Positions 25,929 to 33,744 of a DNA stretch of 40,864 nucleotides are shown here, piece after piece (within the stretch, counting starts at the first letter, position 1; each line of letters starts with the position of its first letter). Location: contig NZ_BPEW01000038.1 in NCBI RefSeq assembly GCF_019654975.1, forward strand, positions 1 through 40,864, in the 5' to 3' direction. Below the pieces are notes generated by a model. The model saw nothing but the letters and a program-made list of their open reading frames with translations, made no database searches and had not been told where the DNA came from. Position numbers and translations under genes: made by a program. This DNA is from Shewanella sp. c952. Its GTDB lineage: Bacteria; Pseudomonadota; Gammaproteobacteria; Enterobacterales; Shewanellaceae.

Positions 25929-27338
25929 ATGAAAAATCAACAGCAAAGACCTCTACTTTGGATTAAGCGCTTATTGGTCGATGGTAGCCAAATGCCTGTC
26001 AAAGAGAGAAAAAGTGCTTATCTCAAACTAACATTTACCCTGCTGGCATCAATCTGGTTATTGGTGCTGCTGTTTGTATTCGTTACTCCAAGTCGCTATG
26101 TCAGCCAATGGACATTGATTTTACCCGGTGCAGGTGCTGGAGCAGTAGTGAGCTTAGACAGTATCGGCCAAGCCAACAGCTCAGCCAGTTCCCCTTATTT
26201 AAGCACTGCAATCGATCCCAGAATCAATTATAAATCCATTGCCACCAGCAAAACACTGTTAAATGCTGCGGCTAAAACCATGAATATAAAAAACAGCGAA
26301 TTCATAAAACCAAAGCTGAAGCTACCAAGTCAAACAGGTCTAATGCAGTTCAGCATCAAATCAACCAGTGCCGAAGATGCGCAGCAGCGCGGCTGGGCAC
26401 ATTATCATAGTCTACAAGCACTGCTTTCACAGTTACGTAATGATGAAGTACAGCAGCGCGAAGATGCTATTCGTGTGGGCATGGCAAGCTTTGCCAATAA
26501 AGTCAGCCTGACACAAAGCAAGCTGCTAGAGTTTCAATCAGAGCATGGACTAGTCACCCTCGACCAATTCAAAGAGCTCGCGTTAACCATGGAGCGCTTA
26601 AGACACAATCAGGTTAATTTAGAATCAGAGTACCAAGGCGTTATTGCTAGCCAAAAAATGCTCGAAATCCATCTGTCGCTAACACCTAAACAAGCAGCTG
26701 GGCTATTGACACTCAAAAATGATCAGTTGTTTCAACAGTTACTTATCGGCTATACCAACGTGACAGCAAAACTGACTGAGTATTCAAGCCGTTATGGTAA
26801 GCGCCATCCACAGGTAGTGACTCATAGAGATGAGCAAAAATCGATCTTTGCGGCGATATCAAAGCGTTGCCTGGTATTGCTGGGTTACACCGATAAGCGC
26901 TTGATGCTAATGCTATCTGCAGATGATTTAGATGGCCGTGCGCAATTAATGCAGCAGCTACTAACATTAGACACACAGGCAAAAGGATTAAAACGCCAGA
27001 TAGGCTCACTGTCACAACAGATCCATGACTGGGATCACCGACTGTATGACAGTAATGATGATGCCGCCAAGCTTGAAGATCTTCAAAGAGAGCATCAAGT
27101 TGCAACAGCGGTATTTACCTCAGCATTAGCCAAAATGGATGTCGGTAAAGCTGATATATATTCATCGTTTCCTTTGGTACAGTTAATGTCAGCACCAACA
27201 TTGTCAGAATCATCAGACAAGCTTTCCAGCTTACTGGCACTAGTAGGCGGTTTAGCCGCATCGATATCAATCATCGCAGGGATGGGAATGCTATGGATCC
27301 GCAAGCCTATGCTCCAGAAAATTCTGACGAACGCCTGA
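25929..27338 (+). CDS. Wzz-type polysaccharide co-polymerase without kinase domain
   Basis: Inner-membrane chain-length or export partner of 469 residues. A transmembrane segment at about 31-53 is followed by a large periplasmic region. This contains a coiled-coil-rich part (about 150-400, with SLTQSKLLEFQSEHGLV typical of GNVR-type co-polymerases) and a second membrane segment near 438-457. The protein ends 12 residues later, so the BY-kinase domain of Wzc/SypD-like proteins is absent, and no separate tyrosine kinase gene is seen in the window. A very strong AAGGAGG site precedes the ATG. The 3-prime end overlaps the next gene by 46 bases. Confidence 0.85.
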   Translation: MKNQQQRPLLWIKRLLVDGSQMPVKERKSAYLKLTFTLLASIWLLVLLFVFVTPSRYVSQWTLILPGAGAGAVVSLDSIGQANSSASSPYLSTAIDPRINYKSIATSKTLLNAAAKTMNIKNSEFIKPKLKLPSQTGLMQFSIKSTSAEDAQQRGWAHYHSLQALLSQLRNDEVQQREDAIRVGMASFANKVSLTQSKLLEFQSEHGLVTLDQFKELALTMERLRHNQVNLESEYQGVIASQKMLEIHLSLTPKQAAGLLTLKNDQLFQQLLIGYTNVTAKLTEYSSRYGKRHPQVVTHRDEQKSIFAAISKRCLVLLGYTDKRLMLMLSADDLDGRAQLMQQLLTLDTQAKGLKRQIGSLSQQIHDWDHRLYDSNDDAAKLEDLQREHQVATAVFTSALAKMDVGKADIYSSFPLVQLMSAPTLSESSDKLSSLLALVGGLAASISIIAGMGMLWIRKPMLQKILTNA

Positions 27339-28558
27339 TTTGGTACGCCATCACTGGCACCTACCTGTTTTGGTTACTCGGTGCCATGTATGTGGTCGCA
27401 CCGGTGATTGCTTGGATCCTACTACTAAGATTGATTAAGCGAGCCCTGCTTAATCAACAAACTTATGTTATTTCAAATACTCAGTTGTTTTGGGTAGCAA
27501 TGATGATGTTGATGTTACTCGCGTTAGTGGTCGCTCATTTGAGTGAAGGTCTTGGCCTTGCTAAGCTGATAAAATCGAGTATTGGCTGGGCTAAAGGCTG
27601 GGCACTGTTAGCCATATTCCCATTAATTGGCTCACTCAATATCCGCCCACAAATTATCTATCGCGCAGGCTGCATCGTGTGTAAACATACGCTGATCTTA
27701 CTACCCATTTTTGTGCTTGCCTGGGTATTCAAACTACCCAGTACCTTGTATATCTCACCGTTAAGTATCATTGGTGGACCTGGTCCTGAGTTTTTTAGTG
27801 TCAGCCTGTATGAGTTAGATCCCGGCAGCGGTGTGCCAAGATGGCGTTTGTTTACCCCCTGGGCACCAGCGCTGGGTATGATGGGTAATCTATTTTTTAT
27901 CTTTGCCACTCAAGAGCAGTCAAAGCGATTTCGATTTTATGGTTTTAGCGGCAGTTTATGCATGATTTTACTGTCGCAATCTAGACTGGCGTTAGTCTGC
28001 TATCTGCTGCTTATCGGCTTTTTCATGTTCATTCGATGGCACCGCTCACCCTGGTTATATTTCGCCGCAAGTCCCGCTTTGCTGCTCCTTGGGCTAACCG
28101 GTTATGGCGTACTTGAAAAGATAGAGCAGACTATTTACGCGTTTAAAAATGCCCGCGCGGGTTCAACTAGAGTTAGACAAGAACTGGCCAACATAGCCCT
28201 TGAACGCTGGGCAAACGAAGCCGTGGTTTGGGGCCATGGAATCGTCGAGCGAGGACCACACTTGGTGGAGTACATGCCAATAGGTTCGCACCACACTTGG
28301 TATGGTTTGCTATTTGTTAAAGGGCTTGTTGGCGCTATCGCCCTCGCATCTGCAATGCTAGTCACAGTCATTAGCCTGCTACGTTATATCTTTAGTAACG
28401 CCACATCTGCAGTTGCAATAGCCATTATTTTACAGATATTTTTGTACACATTTGGTGAAAACCTAGAAATTTTAGCCTATCTATTCTGGCCTGGCCTTGT
28501 CATAGTTGGTGCTGCGCTAAAGCACAATAAATCAGAATCTAACACCGACGCCAATTAG
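27293..28558 (+). CDS. O-antigen ligase/polymerase family membrane protein
   Basis: Multi-spanning inner-membrane protein of 421 residues with about ten hydrophobic segments. A large periplasmic loop carries GHGIVERGPHLVEYMPIGSHHTWYGLLFVKGLVG (about 310-345), whose SHHTWYG part matches the Wzy_C/WaaL family. The role is likely repeat-unit polymerisation (Wzy-like, comparable to SypL) since co-polymerase and flippase genes flank it. Ligation of the polymer to lipid A core is the alternative. It starts inside the end of the co-polymerase gene, an overlap of 46 bases, with GGGA upstream of the ATG. A short gap with an enhancer-like site follows before the flippase. Confidence 0.82.
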   Translation: MDPQAYAPENSDERLIWYAITGTYLFWLLGAMYVVAPVIAWILLLRLIKRALLNQQTYVISNTQLFWVAMMMLMLLALVVAHLSEGLGLAKLIKSSIGWAKGWALLAIFPLIGSLNIRPQIIYRAGCIVCKHTLILLPIFVLAWVFKLPSTLYISPLSIIGGPGPEFFSVSLYELDPGSGVPRWRLFTPWAPALGMMGNLFFIFATQEQSKRFRFYGFSGSLCMILLSQSRLALVCYLLLIGFFMFIRWHRSPWLYFAASPALLLLGLTGYGVLEKIEQTIYAFKNARAGSTRVRQELANIALERWANEAVVWGHGIVERGPHLVEYMPIGSHHTWYGLLFVKGLVGAIALASAMLVTVISLLRYIFSNATSAVAIAIILQIFLYTFGENLEILAYLFWPGLVIVGAALKHNKSESNTDAN

Positions 28559-28627
28559 GAGCCAAAGCAGCCCCAATAGCCATGCTTGATAGGCATTCAA
28601 GCCGACGATGACTCTGCTCAATTTGAT

Positions 28628-28640
28628 TTGCATAATGCAA
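28628..28640. promoter_or_regulatory. LuxO/SypG-type enhancer palindrome before the flippase gene
   Basis: TTGCATAATGCAA is a perfect TTGCA-NNN-TGCAA palindrome. It lies about 120 bp upstream of the sigma-54-like element at 28758-28773 and in the 293-bp gap between the Wzy-like and flippase genes. Confidence 0.65.
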
Positions 28641-28757
28641 CAGCTATACACCCAGTCGTGCTAACACAGTTCCTAACAAATACCTTTCGTTCAGTTCTCA
28701 CCAATATAAATGTTTTTTATCAGTTACTTAAAAAACGAAATCATGACAATGCAAAGT

Positions 28758-28773
28758 TGGCACGATACCTGTT
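28758..28773 (+). promoter_or_regulatory. sigma-54-like promoter of the flippase/GT2 genes
   Basis: TGGCACGATACCTGTT has a perfect -24 half (TGGCAC) and a -12 half with GT in place of the nearly invariant GC. The spacing is right. It would be a weak sigma-54 promoter or a decayed one; the perfect palindrome upstream argues that it matters. Confidence 0.45.
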
Positions 28774-28851
28774 ACACCAAGCTATAACTGTCGAGAGTAT
28801 GCCTATTACATGATGTAGCTATGGCTAACGTTCTGACTTAACTTTGTAGCG

Positions 28852-30324
28852 ATGATAATGAGCATTCCTAGCGTATTTGTCATTATCAATTCCAATATCA
28901 GGTGGCTCATGCAAACGATTTGGCAACTTAAAAGCACCTTAACAACCTTGTTTAGCAGTGCGCTAGGCAAGAGTCTGTTCTGGCTTGGTTCGGCGCAGGT
29001 GCTAGGTCGGATAGTACGTCTAGGATCTAGCATCATCATCGCTCGCTTGCTAACCCCTGAAGTATTTGGCCTGGTGGCCATCATTCTCACCAGTTTCGAA
29101 GTTATATGTACCCCGACTCGCAGAATCTCATCTGCTGCATTGATTCAGATGGATGATGACAAGTTTAATCAAGCGCAAGCCAGCGCCAATCAAGTGAACT
29201 GGCTAGCCGCAATTACCGCCTTCGTTGCCATGAGCTTACTCAGCTGGCCGCTTGCCATCTACTATGATGACATGCAGCTCATACCTCCTATGATACTCAT
29301 GGCAACAAGCTATTTGTTACTCCCTTTAGGCATGCTTTACGCCGCGCAAAACCTTCGACTTAACCGCATGCGAGTGGTTGGCCGCGCCGTGTTGTGGCAA
29401 ACCGTTTTTGACGGATTGTTAACCGCAACACTTGCTTTACTCGGGCTGGGGATCTGGGCAATTATTTTGCCTAAGATTATTGTGATATTTGTTTGGATTG
29501 GGGTTCATCGATATCACAATCCCCTGCCCGAGACCTCTTCAAGCTCTGCAGAGCTTAAACAGCTTGTTAATACCGAAAAACCTAATAGCCTCAGCAAAAC
29601 ACCAAGAATTGGTCTAGCGTCTCAAACGATTGAAATGCTCAAGTTTGGTGTGCAGGTAGGCTTGGGCGACTTGGCTATCGCTATGCGACAAAACATCGAT
29701 TATATACTGGTGGGTTACTTTCTCGGAGTTGAAGCCTTAGGGATCTATTTTTTCGCCTTTAATGCCAGTCTAGGTATTAGCCTTGGCTTAATCCAAAGCT
29801 ATGGCACTGCGCTCTATTCCCATTTGTGCCAAAAAGAGCCATCAAATAGCACTGTACTAAGTCAGCAAGATAAATACTGGCAGTCGCTTAAATTTATCAC
29901 GCTACTTACCGTACCGATTATTACGCTGCAAGCAACATTAGCCCCTTTTTATCTGCCATTAATTTATGGTCAAAAATGGCTCGATGCTGGCGCACTTCCC
30001 ATCTTTATTCTGCTTTGTTTAAGCGGCTTAGTGAGACCGCTTGGCGAGGCTGCGAGCCAATACTTAATAAGTACAGGTCAAAGTAAATTTAATCTTATCT
30101 GTAACGGCACATTTACCATAATGCTGGCAGTAACGATTACCCTGTGTAGCTACTCAGGATTAACGACTGTGGCACTGGGCATTCTGCTGGTACATCTATT
30201 CGCGATGCCTAGCTTTACTATTTATCTAAAGCTAACGCAGCTAAAGCCCATTACAAAAAACTGCGACAAAAATATCCAACAATTACAACCGATGACCAAA
30301 AAGTTCACGGGAGAATCACTATGA
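28852..30324 (+). CDS. oligosaccharide flippase, MOP/WzxC type
   Basis: Polytopic inner-membrane protein of up to 490 residues that would flip lipid-linked repeat units to the periplasm. SLFWLGSAQVLGRIVRLGSSIIIARLLTPEVFGLVAII is the typical start of the polysaccharide transporter family, and about 12 hydrophobic helices follow (for example FIILCLSGLVRPLGEAASQYLISTG at about 383-408). The ATG at 28852 lacks a clear ribosome binding site; the in-frame ATG at 28909 has AGGTGG close upstream and would give 471 residues, so it may be the true start. It is preceded by a sigma-54-like promoter, and its stop overlaps the GT2 start by four bases. A hydrophilic insert of about 35 residues near 225-260 is longer than usual. 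Confidence 0.85.
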   Translation: MIMSIPSVFVIINSNIRWLMQTIWQLKSTLTTLFSSALGKSLFWLGSAQVLGRIVRLGSSIIIARLLTPEVFGLVAIILTSFEVICTPTRRISSAALIQMDDDKFNQAQASANQVNWLAAITAFVAMSLLSWPLAIYYDDMQLIPPMILMATSYLLLPLGMLYAAQNLRLNRMRVVGRAVLWQTVFDGLLTATLALLGLGIWAIILPKIIVIFVWIGVHRYHNPLPETSSSSAELKQLVNTEKPNSLSKTPRIGLASQTIEMLKFGVQVGLGDLAIAMRQNIDYILVGYFLGVEALGIYFFAFNASLGISLGLIQSYGTALYSHLCQKEPSNSTVLSQQDKYWQSLKFITLLTVPIITLQATLAPFYLPLIYGQKWLDAGALPIFILLCLSGLVRPLGEAASQYLISTGQSKFNLICNGTFTIMLAVTITLCSYSGLTTVALGILLVHLFAMPSFTIYLKLTQLKPITKNCDKNIQQLQPMTKKFTGESL

Positions 30325-31400
30325 CAGTTAACGACCAATACACCAAAGCAACAACAGCAAAAGTGTCTGTTGTCATGCCGATCTACAATGTAGAAGCTTT
30401 TGTAGAGGATGCGATCAAATCAGTACTGGCACAAACCTTCGGTAATTTTGAACTGATTCTGGTAAACGATTGCTCGCCTGATAATAGTCTAGCGCTATGC
30501 CAAAGGTTTAAAGACTCACGTATTCGTATCATCAGTCATGACGTCAATCAAGGGCTTGCTGCGGCGCGTAATACTGGGATCCGTCATGCCATTGGCCGTT
30601 ACGTTGCTTTTATTGATTCCGATGACATGTGGCATCCTGAAAAACTCGCTCAGCATGTAGTGCACTTAGATAATGCACCAGAGGTTGGCATTAGCTTTTC
30701 TCGCTCACTATTTATCGATTATCAAGGCAATGCGATTAACGTCTTTCAAATGCCACAATTAACAGATATTAGCGCCAGTGTTCTGCTTTGCCGCAACCCG
30801 GTTGGCAATGGTTCAGCGCCGGTGATCCGCCGCGAAACGCTGTGTGATATACGCTATCAGGCGCTTAATAAAAGCCATCCCCATAGCTGTTACTTTGATG
30901 AGAACTTCCGTCAATCTGAAGATATCGAGTGCTGGCTCAGAATTGTCGCCACCACCCATTGGAAAATGGAGGGTTTACCTGCACCGCTCACCTATTACCG
31001 TCTTAATAACCAAGGCTTATCCGCTGACTTTAATAAGCAATATGCATCATGGGAAAACATGATCAACAAAGCCCGCCGTTATGCCCCCGAGCTGTTAGCT
31101 AAATACGAGAATCGCGCCAGAGCCTATCAGTTAAGGTACCTCGCAAGGCAAGCCATACGTAATAACGATGGCAAAGAAGCAGTTAAACGGATAAAGCAGG
31201 CACTGAAAACCTCGCCGTCGATAATGATACATGAGACCGGACGCACCATCGCCACTCTAGCTGCCGCATACTTACTAAAGCTATTACCGAAGAATGCTTA
31301 CAAAGGCATTGAATTGATTGCTCAATCTGCACTCGGTCGCATACAGCGAGCCAAGATATCAAAAGATGGTGTCACGCCAGAGTTGATGAAAAGCCTTTAA
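30321..31400 (+). CDS. family 2 glycosyltransferase
   Basis: Cytoplasmic GT-A-fold glycosyltransferase of 359 residues adding one sugar of the repeat unit. KVSVVMPIYNVEAFVEDAIKSVLAQTF is the classic GT2 start. ILVNDCSPDNSL binds the nucleotide, AAARNTGIRHAIGRYVAFIDSDDMW carries the DxD-type metal motif (about 100-106), and QSEDIECWLRI holds the likely catalytic ED. The C-terminal 100 residues are basic and helical and may bind the membrane. It overlaps the flippase by four bases (ATGA), so the two are translationally coupled. Donor and acceptor cannot be told from sequence. Confidence 0.9.
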   Translation: MTVNDQYTKATTAKVSVVMPIYNVEAFVEDAIKSVLAQTFGNFELILVNDCSPDNSLALCQRFKDSRIRIISHDVNQGLAAARNTGIRHAIGRYVAFIDSDDMWHPEKLAQHVVHLDNAPEVGISFSRSLFIDYQGNAINVFQMPQLTDISASVLLCRNPVGNGSAPVIRRETLCDIRYQALNKSHPHSCYFDENFRQSEDIECWLRIVATTHWKMEGLPAPLTYYRLNNQGLSADFNKQYASWENMINKARRYAPELLAKYENRARAYQLRYLARQAIRNNDGKEAVKRIKQALKTSPSIMIHETGRTIATLAAAYLLKLLPKNAYKGIELIAQSALGRIQRAKISKDGVTPELMKSL

Positions 31401-31487
31401 ACAAATCCAAATTAGCCATCGCACCTAGAGCTTTGGCTAGACTTTACCTTAAACAACTTCCCCTCGAGTCAAACTCCCCAAAGCCAT

Positions 31488-31512
31488 TTGCAACGCGCAA
31501 TGCAAGATGCAA
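31488..31512. promoter_or_regulatory. LuxO/SypG-type enhancer cluster before the fusion transferase gene
   Basis: TTGCAACGCGCAA (31488-31500) fits TTGCA-NNN-TGCAA with one mismatch in the right arm, and TGCAAGATGCAA follows directly with two more TGCAA arms. The cluster lies 76-100 bp upstream of the sigma-54 promoter. Confidence 0.55.
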
Positions 31513-31587
31513 AAACCATTTGTGCCAGCTTTCACTCACCATTAGGAATAACACTTAACTGCCTGTATTAAAATAAAATATCACCTT

Positions 31588-31603
31588 TGGCCTATAACCT
31601 GCA
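31588..31603 (+). promoter_or_regulatory. sigma-54 promoter of the fusion transferase-TagD-TagF operon
   Basis: TGGCCTATAACCTGCA keeps GG and GC exactly 10 bases apart and matches TGGC and TGCA of the consensus. It would drive 31708-37037, where the genes follow with short gaps or overlaps. Confidence 0.6.
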
Positions 31604-31707
31604 GTGTCAAGGCTAACGTTAGCACTATCCACAAGCGGAGCCGTTGCTAACCTCCTTAAGCAATTGACAGAAATCATTACATCACCCAATACATAATGAG
31701 GCCGACG

Positions 31708-33735
31708 ATGACAAAACCACAAATGCGCCCCACCAGCACAACGGCTTTGGCAATTCGTATTGTTGATCTATTGGCTGCTAGCGTAATGATTGCAATCACC
31801 AGTCCGCTGTTCATTTGTGGTTTGCTTAGAAGTGCAATAGTAAACATTAACGCTTTTGAGTCAGTGTTCGTTTATGGCGCCAACCACAGAATTATTAGCC
31901 TTTATCAGTTCAGCTACTCAGGGACATTTAAGACCTTACCCGTACTGGTTAATTTGCTTAAAGGTGATATTAGCCTTTTAGGTAAAAAGATGGAGTTTGC
32001 CTTTGATGTAACTGAGTCAAACAGCCAGCTATTTGGCCAAAGCCAAAAAACACAAGTTGGTCAAGATCCAGAAGTCGTATCGATTAAACCAGGTCTTAGC
32101 TCGATTGAGCAGATAAATAGCGCCACGGGGCTGAGTTTTGAAGCATCACAACGGTCACTATTAAAGGCGCATAGCAGCCTGTTCAACTACCTTTCGGCCT
32201 TAGTTAGAGGCCTATTTGTCACCATACTTACCCGTAGTTTCATGCCAAAAATTAAGCATAGCAATGCGCCAGTATCGGTATTTGGGATCACCTTAGATAA
32301 CTGGACCATGAGCGATCTATTGAACGATATCAAACAAGTCTGCCAAACAAGTAGCAGCAAATTACAGCAATACAGCTTTGTTAATGCGGACTGCCTAAAT
32401 ATCAGCTGTAACAATGAGGCTTACCGCAGCAGTTTAAAGCAGAGCAAACGGATCTTTGCCGATGGGATTGGAGTCAGGCTTGCTTGCCTTTCAAAAGGCC
32501 ATCCACTTAGAGACAACCTAAACGGCACTGATATCTTCCCTAGATTGTGTGAATTAGCGGCAGAGCAGCAGCTATCACTATTCCTATTGGGTGGTGAAGA
32601 AGGTGTTGCCGCGGCTACAGCGGAAAATATGCTGCAACAGTATTCAAATCTAAAGATAGCCGGCGTCCACAATGGCTACTTTGATATGAGCAGTGATAGC
32701 GAAGAAAACAACCAGGTAGTAGCCCAGATTAATCAATCAAATGCCGACATCCTGCTGGTTGCGATGGGCGCACCACGGCAAGAGAGCTGGCTTGAAGATA
32801 ACAAACCGCAATTGAATTGCAGTGTTGGTATTGGCGTGGGTGGCTTGTTTGATTTTTATTCCAATCGGATTAAACGCGCTCCTTCGTGGTTGAGACAGAT
32901 AGGCATGGAGTGGACTTATCGTCTACTGCAAGAACCTAGCCGCATGTGGCAGCGTTACATTGTCGGTAATCCAATATTTATTTATAGAGTGTGGCGTGAA
33001 AACCGTCAGCTTAAAAAAGTGAAAACCACGCTACCGCAGGCTGCGAAAGCGAAAACCAATATTGACTATACACCTAGGTTTAACGCCAAGCAGGCCAACA
33101 CTCGCCGCGCAATACACAACCTACGTAGGCAGCTAAATCGCGCTTGTAAACGCCTTCTCGATGTGACGGTATCTGCAATATTGCTCACTGCTTTACTGCC
33201 ACTTTTTATCATCATCTCACTTTTCATTCGCATTGAATCAAAAGGAGCAGTGCTGTTCTGTCAGACACGAGCGGGGCGAAATAACCAACCCTTTACGATG
33301 TGGAAGTTTCGCTCAATGTACCAAGACGCCGAGCAAAGACTCGCAGCGATGCAAACCAATAATGAGATGCAGGGCGGAGTGCTATTTAAGATGAAACGCG
33401 ACCCAAGGATCACTCTCATTGGTAAGTTCATCCGTAAAGCCTCAATAGATGAACTGCCACAGCTTTGGAATGTACTCAAGGGCGATATGTCGCTTGTCGG
33501 CCCTCGTCCCGCGTTAGTCAGTGAGGTAAAACAATACAGCCAACATGACAGAAATAGACTCCTGGTCAAACCGGGGATCACCTGTATTTGGCAAGTCACT
33601 GGTCGCTCAAATATTCCGTTTGAGCAGCAAGTCGAGCTTGATATCGATTACATCTATCAACAATCAGTCACAGCAGATCTTTGGCTACTGATAAAAACCA
33701 TCCCAGCGGTACTATTCGCCCGCGGCGCGTATTAG
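31708..33735 (+). CDS. three-part protein: decayed sugar transferase, GT26 and active phosphoglycosyl transferase
   Basis: Fusion of 675 residues. Residues about 15-180 look like a degenerate bacterial sugar transferase: LVNLLKGDISLLGKKM and IKPGLSSIEQINSATGLSFE parallel NVLKGDMSLVGPRP and VKPGITCIWQVTGRSNIPFE of the C-terminal domain, but the catalytic Asp-Glu is Lys75-Thr76. Residues about 195-430 form a WecG/TagA/CpsF (GT26) domain with FADGIGVRLA, AMGAPRQESWL and VGGLFDFYSNRIKRAPSWLRQIGMEW. Residues about 475-675 form an intact phosphoglycosyl transferase with a membrane helix (485-507), WKFRSMY and Asp581-Glu582 in SIDELPQLWNVLKGDMSLVGPRP. The protein probably starts the lipid-linked repeat unit and adds the second sugar. 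The ATG at 31708 is preferred over 31696 because AGG lies six bases upstream. Confidence 0.87.
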   Translation: MTKPQMRPTSTTALAIRIVDLLAASVMIAITSPLFICGLLRSAIVNINAFESVFVYGANHRIISLYQFSYSGTFKTLPVLVNLLKGDISLLGKKMEFAFDVTESNSQLFGQSQKTQVGQDPEVVSIKPGLSSIEQINSATGLSFEASQRSLLKAHSSLFNYLSALVRGLFVTILTRSFMPKIKHSNAPVSVFGITLDNWTMSDLLNDIKQVCQTSSSKLQQYSFVNADCLNISCNNEAYRSSLKQSKRIFADGIGVRLACLSKGHPLRDNLNGTDIFPRLCELAAEQQLSLFLLGGEEGVAAATAENMLQQYSNLKIAGVHNGYFDMSSDSEENNQVVAQINQSNADILLVAMGAPRQESWLEDNKPQLNCSVGIGVGGLFDFYSNRIKRAPSWLRQIGMEWTYRLLQEPSRMWQRYIVGNPIFIYRVWRENRQLKKVKTTLPQAAKAKTNIDYTPRFNAKQANTRRAIHNLRRQLNRACKRLLDVTVSAILLTALLPLFIIISLFIRIESKGAVLFCQTRAGRNNQPFTMWKFRSMYQDAEQRLAAMQTNNEMQGGVLFKMKRDPRITLIGKFIRKASIDELPQLWNVLKGDMSLVGPRPALVSEVKQYSQHDRNRLLVKPGITCIWQVTGRSNIPFEQQVELDIDYIYQQSVTADLWLLIKTIPAVLFARGAY

Positions 33736-33744
33736 GAGCTCACT

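Larger units (their letters stand above)
31401..31707 (+). promoter_or_regulatory. 307-bp regulatory region before the fusion transferase gene
   Basis: No gene is seen. It holds the clustered TTGCA/TGCAA sites at 31488-31512 and a sigma-54 promoter at 31588-31603. The predicted start is near 31614, giving a leader of about 95 bases that includes two inverted TAACGTTAGC-like stretches. AGG precedes the preferred ATG at 31708. Confidence 0.5.

Noticed and set aside
28586..28813. A 75-codon open frame between the Wzy-like and flippase genes
   Set aside because: It covers the enhancer palindrome and sigma-54-like promoter, has no ribosome binding site and its translation looks like no protein family.
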